From Phycisphaeraceae bacterium (lineage in GTDB: Bacteria > Planctomycetota > Phycisphaerae > Phycisphaerales > Zrk34), in NCBI GenBank assembly GCA_028282805.1, contig JANQHD010000046.1:1-35521 (forward strand): 35,521 bases of DNA. Direction: 5' to 3'. This document shows, piece by piece, positions 28,681 through 35,521 of this stretch (positions are counted from its first letter, which is position 1; each line of letters opens with the position of its first letter). The notes under the pieces are model-generated. The model was not told the DNA's origin, did not search any database, and worked only from the letters and a program-made list of their open reading frames with translations. A program made the translations under genes and the position numbers.

Positions 28681-29409
28681 TTACGCGTTGTGTTCGGCGA
28701 CGGCGAGGGCTTGGGTGATGGTGAACGCGCCGTCGTATAGGGCGCGGCCGACGATGGAGCCGAAGATCGGCAAGGGGCGCAGCTCGCGCAGGTGGTCGAG
28801 GGTGCCGACGCCGCCGGAGGCGACGACGGGCACGGAGGTCGCCTCGGCGATCTCGCGGGTCGACTCGATGTTTGGCCCGGCGAGGGTGCCGTCGGTGGCG
28901 ATGTCGGTGAAGACGATGCCCGCCAACGGCCAGCCGTCGACGCGCCGGGCGACTTGCAGCGCGGTGGTCTCGGTGGTTTCGAGCCAGCCTTCGACGGCGA
29001 GCTTGCCGGCGCGTGCGTCGAGGCCGAGCACGACCTTGTTGGCGAGCGTGGGGTTGTGGGCGAGCTGCTCGAACCACTGCCAGTCGCGCAGCGCGGCGGT
29101 GCCGATGACGATGCGCTTGACGCCGGCCTCGACGAGCTGCTTGACGGTTTGGTCGTTGCGGACGCCGCCGCCGACCTCGACGACCAGGCCGGTGGTGTGG
29201 CAGATCTGTTGGATGACGCCGAGGTTGACCGGGCGGCCGGCCTTGGCGCCGTCGAGGTCGACGACGTGCAGGTACGTCGCGCCGGCGTCGGCGAACTGTT
29301 GGGCCTGGGCGACGGGGTCGTCGCCGTAGGTGGTTTTTTGGTCGTAGTCGCCCTTGAACAGTCGGACGACCTGGCCATCGATCAGGTCAATCGCGGGGAA
29401 CAGGTACAC
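28681..29409 (-). CDS. hisA: Phosphoribosyl-ProFAR isomerase (HisA)
   Basis: A 242-residue TIM-barrel enzyme of histidine synthesis, which converts ProFAR to PRFAR. The start LFPAIDLIDGQVVRLFKGD holds the catalytic Asp; ATYLHVVDLDGAKAG, VEVGGGVRNDQTV, RIVIGTAAL, GIVFTDIATDGTLAGPN (with the second catalytic Asp) and VVASGGVGTLDHLREL are all in place. Length is normal. The start is GTG at 29409 with AAGGAG 6 nt upstream. No other his gene is adjacent. The FapA-like gene lies upstream on the same strand behind a repeat element. Confidence 0.96.
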   Translation of the reverse strand: MYLFPAIDLIDGQVVRLFKGDYDQKTTYGDDPVAQAQQFADAGATYLHVVDLDGAKAGRPVNLGVIQQICHTTGLVVEVGGGVRNDQTVKQLVEAGVKRIVIGTAALRDWQWFEQLAHNPTLANKVVLGLDARAGKLAVEGWLETTETTALQVARRVDGWPLAGIVFTDIATDGTLAGPNIESTREIAEATSVPVVASGGVGTLDHLRELRPLPIFGSIVGRALYDGAFTITQALAVAEHNA

Positions 29410-29454
29410 GGGGGGCTCCTTCGGTGGGGGAGCAGGGTAACCGAAAGAGGGGGG

Positions 29455-29530
29455 ATGCGGAATGCGGAATGCGGAATGCGGAGTTCGGAGTCATTCGTCG
29501 CCCGGCCCTGCGGGCCGTCGCTAAACTTGT
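29455..29530. repeat. ATGCGGA heptamer array with GTTTAGC/CCCGCAGGG core
   Basis: Four ATGCGGA units and one GTTCGGA (29455-29489) are followed by GTCATTCG and, on the minus strand, CACAAGTTTAGCGACGG then CCCGCAGGG (29530-29505). The core begins about 6 bp behind the stop of the FapA-like gene. The same core with a related array lies at 17281-17345, in the opposite order. Confidence 0.88.
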
Positions 29531-29536
29531 GGTTTG

Positions 29537-31012
29537 TCACCACACCTGGGATCGGTAGGGGCGGGCGACGGATTCGACGGCGATGTCGACGCCGTTGGTG
29601 GAGCCGAGGTGGATCTTGCCGTCGTCGCTGCGTCGCAGCACGAGGGGGCCGGGCATGGTCTCGATGAACTCGAGGGTGCACTTGGGCAGCACGAGCCTGA
29701 CGCCGGGGTGGATCGCGTCGTAGACCTCGAGGTCGACGAGGCTGGCGTGCTCGAAGCGGGCGAGCAGGGCTTCGAAACGGCGGGCGAGCGTGTCGTGCTT
29801 GTGCTGGAGTTGTTCGATGGCGCCCTGGAGTTCGAGCTTGCGTTTTTGCGTGGCCTCGTTGTCCTGGTCGGGGCGGGCGCTGAGGTCTTCGAGCTGCCGT
29901 TGCAGCTCTTCGAGGTGCTTGAGCATGCGCGGCAGCAGGGGGGCGATCGCGGTCAACGTCTCGGAGACGTCGGGCACGTAGCCCAGCCGCAGCGTGGTGG
30001 CGACGCCGGCCTCGCTGCCGAGGGTGTTGACCTTGACGTGTCGTTGGACGCAGACCTCGGAGCCGATGATGTCGCCCTTGCGGAGTTCGAGGTCGCCGGC
30101 GACGTCGATCCGGCTGTTGATGATCTCTCGGTCAACGATCAGGTCTGCGTCGAACGCGCCGCGCACGCCCACGAGGTACCGCGCGTGGGCGTTGCCGACG
30201 GAGATGAGCGAGCCCGCCTCGCGCCCGGCCATGCCGCCGTCGGCCTCGAGTTCGCCGCCGCAGTAGATGTGCGCCGCTTCGATCAGGCCGCTGATCTGCA
30301 GGTCGCCGGTGCACTCGACGAAGAAGCGGTCGCACACGCCGCCCTTGATGATGATGTCGCCGTCGAAGTCGACGTGTCCGGTGTGGAAGTCGACGTTTTC
30401 GATCTGGAGGATGGCGTCGACGCGGAGGTGGTGGTCGCCGCGTGTGAGCAGGCCGGCGATGGCGGCGAAGACCTCGCCGCGGCCGTTGATGCGGATCGAG
30501 TGGTGCGCCTTGAGGTTGTAGGGCACGCCGGCCTTGGGCGCGATGCGCTGGCCGTAGACGTCGAAGCCCGCCTCGCCGGGCGCGGGCGGGTAGAGCGTGG
30601 CCAGGTGCTGGCCCTGGTCGACGGTGAGGAAGGTGTTTTTGCTGTAGTGGTCGATGGCGGCGGGCGGCGCGTCGTCGGTTTCCTCGTCGCACGCGTCGGG
30701 TTCGTCTTCGTCGAAGTCGAGGCCCGGCTGCCAGGCGATGCGCCCGTTGGCGCCGCGCTTGGGCGGGATGCCTTGGGCGATGACGACCCGCGTGTCCTTG
30801 CCGGCCTGGCGGAACTTCTCGAGGCCCTGTTCGATCATCCGCACGGTTTCCAGCCCCACGGCCAGGCCCAGCTCCTCGGCCTGCTTGCGCAGGGCTTCCA
30901 CGGAGACCGCGTCGGGGTGGGCCGCCTCACCGAGGGAGAGGATCGCCTGCATCCCGTCGGGGCTGACCGCGATGCTGGTCCCATCGGCGCCGAGTTGCAC
31001 CTGGTCGCTCAT
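29537..31012 (-). CDS. FapA/DUF342-like polymer protein
   Basis: A 491-residue protein of the DUF342 (FapA-like) family. An N-terminal domain (about residues 1-190) contains SLGEAAHPDAVSVEALRKQAEELG; then a parallel beta-helix (about 195-370, with FNLKAHHSIRING-like turns, DFDGDIIIKGGVCDR, ADLIVDREIINSRIDVAGDLEL) and a coiled-coil helical region (about 390-440, RMLKHLEELQRQLEDLSA). The C-terminal 40 residues form a small beta domain. Related proteins share the bactofilin-type beta-helix logic; function is unknown in most bacteria. GGAG lies 7 nt before the ATG at 31012. A repeat element follows the stop. Confidence 0.85.
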   Translation of the reverse strand: MSDQVQLGADGTSIAVSPDGMQAILSLGEAAHPDAVSVEALRKQAEELGLAVGLETVRMIEQGLEKFRQAGKDTRVVIAQGIPPKRGANGRIAWQPGLDFDEDEPDACDEETDDAPPAAIDHYSKNTFLTVDQGQHLATLYPPAPGEAGFDVYGQRIAPKAGVPYNLKAHHSIRINGRGEVFAAIAGLLTRGDHHLRVDAILQIENVDFHTGHVDFDGDIIIKGGVCDRFFVECTGDLQISGLIEAAHIYCGGELEADGGMAGREAGSLISVGNAHARYLVGVRGAFDADLIVDREIINSRIDVAGDLELRKGDIIGSEVCVQRHVKVNTLGSEAGVATTLRLGYVPDVSETLTAIAPLLPRMLKHLEELQRQLEDLSARPDQDNEATQKRKLELQGAIEQLQHKHDTLARRFEALLARFEHASLVDLEVYDAIHPGVRLVLPKCTLEFIETMPGPLVLRRSDDGKIHLGSTNGVDIAVESVARPYRSQVW

Positions 31013-31169
31013 GCAAACACTCCGTGGGCGCGGGGGTCGCGCCGCATAACCCATCAAATCGACATTTATTGGGTTCAACCTGAGCGTCACGACCCTTTTG
31101 ACACGTCAAATCGTGTACTTCAAACTGCACACCCCACCCCAGCGGTGTTTTTATCGGAGGCCGAAGCTC

Positions 31170-32207
31170 ATGACCCGTCCCGTCACCCTGTTCACCGGCC
31201 AGTGGGCCGATCTTCCGTTCGAAACCATGTGCGACAAGGCCGCGTCGTTCGGCTACGACGGGCTGGAGCTGGCCTGCTGGGGCGACCACTTCGACGTCGA
31301 CCGGGCGGCGCGCAGCGACAAGTACTGCCAAGGCCGGTGGGAGGTGCTCGGCGATTACGGGCTGAGTTGCTACGCGGTCTCGGCGCACCTCGTGGGCCAG
31401 GCGGTGTGCGACCCGATCGACGGGCGCCACAAGTCGATCTTGCCGGACGACGTGTGGGGCGACGGCGAAGCGGAAGGCGTGCGCAAGCGCGCCGCGAAGA
31501 AGATGATCACCACCGGCAAGGCGGCGCGGCGTTTTATGGACCTCAAGCCGAAGGACAAGACCAAGTGGGGCCGCAGGCCCGCCGTGGTCAACGGGTTCAC
31601 CGGCTCGTCGGTCTGGCACAGCATCTACGCTTTTCCGCCGACCGACCAGAAGTTCTGGGAAGCGGGGTTCAAGGATTTTGCCAGGCGTTGGACGCCGATC
31701 TTGAATCAGTTCGACAAGCTCAACGTCAACTTCGCGCTGGAGGTGCACCCGACAGAGATCGCGTTCGACATCGCCACGGCGCAGCGGGCGCTGAAGGCGG
31801 TGAACCACCACAAACGCTTCGGCTTCAACTACGACCCCTCGCACCTCGGCTACCAGGGCGTCGATTACGTCAAGTTCATCCGCACGTTCGGCGACCGCAT
31901 CTACCACTGCCACGTCAAGGACGCGTGGTGGGGCCACGGCGACGGGACGGTGGGCGTGTTCGGCGGGCACACCGACTTCACCGACCCGCGGCGGTTCTGG
32001 GACTTCCGCTCGCCGGGCCGGGGCGACATCGACTTCGAGCAGATCATCGTCGCCCTCAACGACGTCGGTTACGCCGGCCCGCTGAGCGTCGAGTGGGAAG
32101 ACGGGCGGATGGACCGCGAGCACGGCGCGACCGAGGCCTGCGCCTTCACCCGTTCGCTGGACTTCCCGCGCAGCGAACTGGCGTTCGACGCCCAATTCGA
32201 CAACTGA
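31170..32207 (+). CDS. Sugar phosphate isomerase/epimerase-like TIM barrel protein
   Basis: A 345-residue protein of the xylose-isomerase-like TIM-barrel superfamily (IolE/IolI type), much expanded in planctomycetes. Typical strands are [27 protein letters not shown] (in part), [13 protein letters not shown] (metal Glu), [14 protein letters not shown] (Asp and His), [10 protein letters not shown] and [10 protein letters not shown] (last metal Glu). No signal peptide. The ATG at 31170 has GGAGG about 9 nt upstream; an in-frame ATG at 31098 lacks such a site. The substrate cannot be inferred; oxidised sugars or inositol derivatives are typical of the superfamily. A good terminator follows. Confidence 0.92.
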   Translation: MTRPVTLFTGQWADLPFETMCDKAASFGYDGLELACWGDHFDVDRAARSDKYCQGRWEVLGDYGLSCYAVSAHLVGQAVCDPIDGRHKSILPDDVWGDGEAEGVRKRAAKKMITTGKAARRFMDLKPKDKTKWGRRPAVVNGFTGSSVWHSIYAFPPTDQKFWEAGFKDFARRWTPILNQFDKLNVNFALEVHPTEIAFDIATAQRALKAVNHHKRFGFNYDPSHLGYQGVDYVKFIRTFGDRIYHCHVKDAWWGHGDGTVGVFGGHTDFTDPRRFWDFRSPGRGDIDFEQIIVALNDVGYAGPLSVEWEDGRMDREHGATEACAFTRSLDFPRSELAFDAQFDN

Positions 32208-32230
32208 AGCCGCGCCCACAAAGACGACCG

Positions 32231-32261
32231 AAGCCCCCGGGTTGCAACTCGGGGGCTTTTT
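32231..32261 (+). terminator. Rho-independent terminator
   Basis: AAGCCCCCGGGTT pairs with AACTCGGGGGCTT around GC, followed by a T run, 23 bp behind the stop of the isomerase-like gene. Confidence 0.88.
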
Positions 32262-32313
32262 ACGTGAAAACACGCCGTTGCTCCGCGTCGTAATGGGGGG
32301 ACGCGTTTACGGT

Positions 32314-32319
32314 TACAAT
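32314..32319 (+). promoter_or_regulatory. -10-like hexamer TACAAT before the WD40 gene
   Basis: TACAAT overlaps an in-frame ATG at 32318, which argues against that ATG as the start; transcription from here would begin near 32326 and support the TTG at 32348. Confidence 0.4.
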
Positions 32320-32347
32320 GCACCCGGCACCACTCGGGGATCGACGC

Positions 32348-34465
32348 TTGCACACCACCAAGTGGATACAGTTTTTCGCACTCGCCGCCTTCGGGCTGAA
32401 CCTGGCGCTGGCGCCGCTGCACGCCGCGCCGCCGGCTGAGCCGCTGCGCTACGCGTTGCCACAGCTCGTCGGCGACCCGTCGTTCCGCCACGCCGGCCGC
32501 GTCACCAGCCTGACGCCGATCGACGGCGGCCGGCGCGTGCTGTCGTCTTCGCAGGACGGCAGCTCGCGCATCTGGGACGCGCAGACCGGCGAGCAGCTCG
32601 CGCGCTTCGCCGCCGAGGGGCGCGGCTACGCGTGGTGCGCCGTGGTCACCGCCGACGGCAAGCTCGTCATCGACTGCGGCAACGACGACAAAGTCACCGT
32701 GTGGAACCGCGCCGACGGCAAGGTCGTGCGCCAACTCGAGCACGGCAAGGACGTGTTCCGCCTGGCGCTGGTCGGCGACGGCGACCACGTCGTGGCCTGC
32801 GACGGCGCGAAGAAGGCCGTGCTGTGGAACTTCCGCACGGGCGAAAAGGTCCGCGAGTTTGTCGGGCACAAAGAGAGCGTGTACGGCGTGGCGGTTTCGC
32901 CCGACGGCAAAACCCTGGCCACCGCCTCGTCGGACCAGGCCGTCAAGCTGTGGGAACTCGGAACCGGCAAGCTGCTGCACACGCTCGGAGCGCACAAAGA
33001 CGACGTGTGCACCGTCGCCTTCTCGCCCGACGGGGCGAAGCTGTTGAGCGTGGGCGACGACAAGCTCTGCCTGTGGCCGGTCGAGGGCGGCGAGCCGTTG
33101 TGGACGCTCAAGCCGAACGCCGCGGCGAAGATCGGAACGTTCAGCCCCGACGGCGCGCGGATCGCCGTGGGCCTGAGCAGCGCCGCCGTGCAGCTGCTCG
33201 ATGCCGATAAGGGCGAAACCCAGCGTACGCTCGAGCTGCCCGGCGGCACGGCGTGGCCCGTGGCGTTCAGCGCCGACGGCAAGTCGCTGTGGGCCGGGGC
33301 CTCGTATCTGATCTGCCGGTTGGACACGCAAGCGGACGCCGCGCCCGCCAGCGATAAGTCGGTTGCGCCGGTGACCGGCTTCGATCACGTGACCGCCGGC
33401 CGACGTGGCGCGGGCGTCTATTTGGCCGGCGAAAAATCGGTGTGGCGGTGGCCGGGTCGGGGTGGTCGGCTCGAGCCGTTGGTCGCGCTCGAAGGCGACC
33501 GCGCCGCGCGCGGTGTGCGCCTCGCGCCCGACGGCAAGACGCTGCTGGTCCACCACAGCGACCACCAGGCCACGCTCTACGAGCTGCCGACCGGCAACGT
33601 CCGCTGCACGCTGGTCGTGGAGAAAACCGGTTCGAACCAGCAGTGGCGCTGGTCGCCCGACAGCCGATCCGTGCTGCTGTTCGAGCGCGACCGGGCGCAC
33701 TGGTTCGGCGCGAGCAACGGCGCACTCTATCTTACCATGCCGCCGCGCGAGAACAGCGACTACCCTCACGCCGTCGCGGTCGACCGCTCGGCGCGCCGCG
33801 TGGCCGTCGCGTCGGGCAACCCCGTGAGTGTCCGCTACATCGACGCGCTGACCGTACGCGACCAGGGCCGGGTCGCCATCGGCTTAAACGACGTCGACCA
33901 CCTCGCCCTGCTCAACCACGGCGGGGTGCTGCTCGCGGTCGACGGGCGCAGCGTCAACCAGTTCGGCCAGCCCGTCGAAGCGAAAACCGTCAAGCACACG
34001 CCCGAGAAACTTGCGCAATGGGTCGCGCAGCTCGGCCACGAGCGTTACGCCGTGCGCGAAGCGGCGACCCGGGCCCTGATCGAAGCCGGCGACGCGGCCG
34101 CCGAGGCGCTCAAGCGGGCCGACCGCAGCGACCCCGAGGTCATCGCCCGCCTGGCGCGCATCAAGCGCGGCAAGGCGACCGACAACCTGCCACGCAAGCG
34201 CACCAAAAACGCGATCGCGCTCAGCGGCGACGCCACCGCGCTGGCGGTGCACCCCGACGAGACCCACTGGGCCGCGATCGTCGGCACCCCGTCGAACAGC
34301 CACGTCGTCATCGGCAAGATCACGCCGCGGGGCCCCGAGTTCGTTCAACGCCTCGCCGCCCCCCACGGCCCCGCGTCGCTCGCGTTCAGCGCCGACGGCA
34401 AAACCCTTTACACCGCCAACCTCAACGGCACGCTGAGCGTCTACCATGCTCGCGAACCTGAGTAG
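32348..34465 (+). CDS. Exported WD40 beta-propeller protein with HEAT-like C-terminal segment
   Basis: A 705-residue protein: signal peptide (WIQFFALAAFGLNLALAPLHA), then WD40 repeats forming at least one propeller. Repeats are seen at RVLSSSQDGSSRIWDAQTG, VTVWNRADGKVVRQLEHG, AVLWNFRTGEKVREFVGH, LATASSDQAVKLWELGTG and KLLSVGDDKLCLWPVEGG, with more degenerate ones after. Near residues 555-610 a helical stretch (LAQWVAQLGHERYAVREAATRALIEAGDAA, in part) resembles HEAT-like modules found in planctomycete WD40 proteins, and a last blade follows. The TTG at 32348 has GGGGA 7 nt upstream and a TACAAT -10 ahead; an ATG at 32318 is the alternative. It is probably periplasmic and a protein-binding scaffold. 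Confidence 0.87.
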   Translation: MHTTKWIQFFALAAFGLNLALAPLHAAPPAEPLRYALPQLVGDPSFRHAGRVTSLTPIDGGRRVLSSSQDGSSRIWDAQTGEQLARFAAEGRGYAWCAVVTADGKLVIDCGNDDKVTVWNRADGKVVRQLEHGKDVFRLALVGDGDHVVACDGAKKAVLWNFRTGEKVREFVGHKESVYGVAVSPDGKTLATASSDQAVKLWELGTGKLLHTLGAHKDDVCTVAFSPDGAKLLSVGDDKLCLWPVEGGEPLWTLKPNAAAKIGTFSPDGARIAVGLSSAAVQLLDADKGETQRTLELPGGTAWPVAFSADGKSLWAGASYLICRLDTQADAAPASDKSVAPVTGFDHVTAGRRGAGVYLAGEKSVWRWPGRGGRLEPLVALEGDRAARGVRLAPDGKTLLVHHSDHQATLYELPTGNVRCTLVVEKTGSNQQWRWSPDSRSVLLFERDRAHWFGASNGALYLTMPPRENSDYPHAVAVDRSARRVAVASGNPVSVRYIDALTVRDQGRVAIGLNDVDHLALLNHGGVLLAVDGRSVNQFGQPVEAKTVKHTPEKLAQWVAQLGHERYAVREAATRALIEAGDAAAEALKRADRSDPEVIARLARIKRGKATDNLPRKRTKNAIALSGDATALAVHPDETHWAAIVGTPSNSHVVIGKITPRGPEFVQRLAAPHGPASLAFSADGKTLYTANLNGTLSVYHAREPE

Positions 34466-34491
34466 CTGGCAGCATACTTGCTGATGATCGA

Positions 34492-34512
34492 CCGGCACCT
34501 GTAAGGTGCCGG
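34492..34512. terminator. Hairpin between WD40 and methyltransferase genes
   Basis: CCGGCACCT and AGGTGCCGG form a perfect 9-bp stem with a 3-nt loop. There is no U tract, so its role as terminator is uncertain. Confidence 0.5.
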
Positions 34513-34540
34513 CTATCGCTGTTCGACAAGGGTGTAGCTC

Positions 34541-35368
34541 ATGACCGATCATCAAGCCGAGTACGACGCCAACCTCGCCAACTGGGACGAGCGGGTGGCG
34601 ATCCATTTCGATTCGCCGATGTACCGCGAGCACCTCGACGACCTGCGGGCCGGCGGGCACTGTTTGTCGGCCACGCACGTCGAACTCGTCGGCGACGTGG
34701 TCGGCAAGCGGCTGATCCACCTGCAGTGCCACATGGGCATGGAAACCCTTTCGTGGGCCCGGCTCGGCGCCGAGGCCGTGGGCGTCGACTTCGCGCCCAG
34801 CGCGATCGAGGTCGGCCGCCGGCTCGCCGACGAGTTGGCGTTGCCGGCCGAGTTCGTGTGCTGCAACGTGTACGACACCCCCGAGCACGTCGCCGGCAAG
34901 TTCGACGTGGTGTTCGTGTCGGTCGGCGCGCTGTGCTGGCTGCCCGACGTGCGGCGGTGGGCGCGGCTGGTCGCCGGCCTGCTCAAACCCGCCGGGCTGC
35001 TGTACGTCAACGAGAGCCACCCTTTCGGCGACATCTTCGACGACGCCGACGACGGCCGAGGCCTCGCGATCAAGTACCCGTACTTTGCCGACGGCAAGCC
35101 GCTGCGGTTCGACGAGCCCGGCACGTACGCCGACCGCGATGCGAAGACCGAGCACAACACCACCTATGATTGGGCCCACCCGATCAGCGAAGTGATCAAC
35201 TCCGTGATTGCGGCGGGATTGACGCTCGAGCGTTTCGACGAGATCGCCGAGTGCGTCTGGCCGCGCTTCAAGTTGATGAAGCAGGTCACGCCGAACCTGT
35301 TCGAGCTGCCCGAGCCGATGAATCGCGCGATCCCGCACATGTACACGCTGGTGGCGCGGAAGAAGTGA
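34541..35368 (+). CDS. Class I SAM-dependent methyltransferase
   Basis: A 275-residue Rossmann-fold methyltransferase. Motif I is LIHLQCHMGMETLSWARLG (in part; about residues 58-76), where GMET replaces the common GxGxG, then AVGVDFAPSAIEVGRRLAD with the acidic Asp of the ribose contact, FDVVFVSVGALCWLPDV and a motif resembling LKPAGLLYVNESHP. This is the pattern of a common family of putative methyltransferases whose substrate is unknown. AAGG lies upstream of the ATG. The C-terminal part is Asp-rich and has conserved aromatic residues. An inverted octamer repeat starts 3 bp behind the stop. Confidence 0.9.
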   Translation: MTDHQAEYDANLANWDERVAIHFDSPMYREHLDDLRAGGHCLSATHVELVGDVVGKRLIHLQCHMGMETLSWARLGAEAVGVDFAPSAIEVGRRLADELALPAEFVCCNVYDTPEHVAGKFDVVFVSVGALCWLPDVRRWARLVAGLLKPAGLLYVNESHPFGDIFDDADDGRGLAIKYPYFADGKPLRFDEPGTYADRDAKTEHNTTYDWAHPISEVINSVIAAGLTLERFDEIAECVWPRFKLMKQVTPNLFELPEPMNRAIPHMYTLVARKK

Positions 35369-35371
35369 ATC

Positions 35372-35521
35372 AGTCAACTGGTCAATCGGTCAATCGGTCG
35401 ACTGGCCATGCGCGCCGAATACAATCTGATTGACCAGTTGACCAGTTGACCAGTTGACCAGTTGACCAGTTGACCAGTTGACCAGTTGACCAGTTGACCA
35501 GTTGACCAGTTGACCAGTTGA
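35372..35521. repeat. Inverted octamer repeat: CTGGTCAA arm and (TTGACCAG)11 arm
   Basis: The left arm (35372-35405) has about four diverged units (CTGGTCAA, TCGGTCAA, TCGGTCGA, CTGGCC). After a 24-bp spacer the right arm (35430-35521) has 11.5 near-perfect TTGACCAG units and runs off the window. The arms are reverse complements and could pair. The element begins right behind the methyltransferase stop codon. No spacers of CRISPR type. Confidence 0.95.

Noticed and set aside
26554-28740. Long plus-strand reading frame opposite nadB
   Set aside because: It is antisense to nadB, whose family motifs are complete; the product shows only composition bias.
29534-32293. Very long plus-strand reading frame (over 900 codons) across 29534-32293
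   Set aside because: It is antisense to the well-supported FapA-like gene and out of frame with the isomerase-like gene; its low-complexity Val/Asp/Gly product is a typical high-GC shadow.
35430-35521. CRISPR array
   Set aside because: The repeat unit is 8 bp with no spacers; it is a simple tandem octamer with an inverted partner upstream.

Overview
The window is high-GC bacterial DNA, most likely from a planctomycete close to the Phycisphaerae. This rests on the mix of PEP-CTERM proteins, a dockerin-like repeat protein, pseudopilin-like proteins with an H-X9-DG type motif, a tiny histone H1-like (Hc1) gene, bactofilins, a WD40 protein with a HEAT-like tail, and many hypotheticals of planctomycete flavour. 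I see no rRNA, tRNA, CRISPR array, phage module or transposase. Genus-level placement is inference.

Layout. 1-4736 holds a tandem heptamer array, an anchored hypothetical, a YraN-family protein, and a minus-strand operon: cobalamin riboswitch with terminator, PEP-CTERM protein, dockerin/PEP-CTERM protein, pseudopilin. 4737-8498 is a minus-strand operon with a KS-beta-like synthase, a four-helix-bundle gene, a canonical FabF and a membrane-anchored protein. 8663-11304 has UbiX-like and UbiA-like genes (probably quinone synthesis), a small RHH-like protein and an ImmA/IrrE-like peptidase. 11457-17278 has two bactofilins, an isochorismatase-fold enzyme, Hc1, a FabZ-like dehydratase, half of a UvrC, small membrane or hypothetical genes, an SNase-like protein and a DciA-like protein. 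17490-23741 has an HDOD protein, RdgB, a ferredoxin-NADP reductase-like enzyme, a second PEP-CTERM + pseudopilin pair, a lower-GC secreted protein bracketed by a 23-bp direct repeat, and superoxide dismutase. 23816-31012 has a CobA-HemD fusion, PilZ and HIT proteins, a second four-helix-bundle gene, NadB, HisA and a FapA-like protein. 31170-35368 has a TIM-barrel sugar isomerase, a WD40 protein and a methyltransferase.

Most striking pattern. Two small four-helix-bundle (S23/IVP/Avd-like) genes each sit inside a pair of inverted repeats, forming units of about 450-465 bp. Each unit is inserted between two co-directional genes exactly at the 3' end of the upstream one, where the repeat supplies the stop codon. 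Seven further arrays or hairpins of 7-8-mer repeats also lie directly behind stop codons, so all nine such loci in the window are gene-3'-end-associated. I propose a small mobile or domesticated element family (four-helix-bundle protein plus inverted heptamer arms, with gene-less derivatives) that targets gene ends. The second highlight is the B12-riboswitch-controlled surface-protein operon, a candidate cobalamin-acquisition system. All identifications were made by eye, without database searches.
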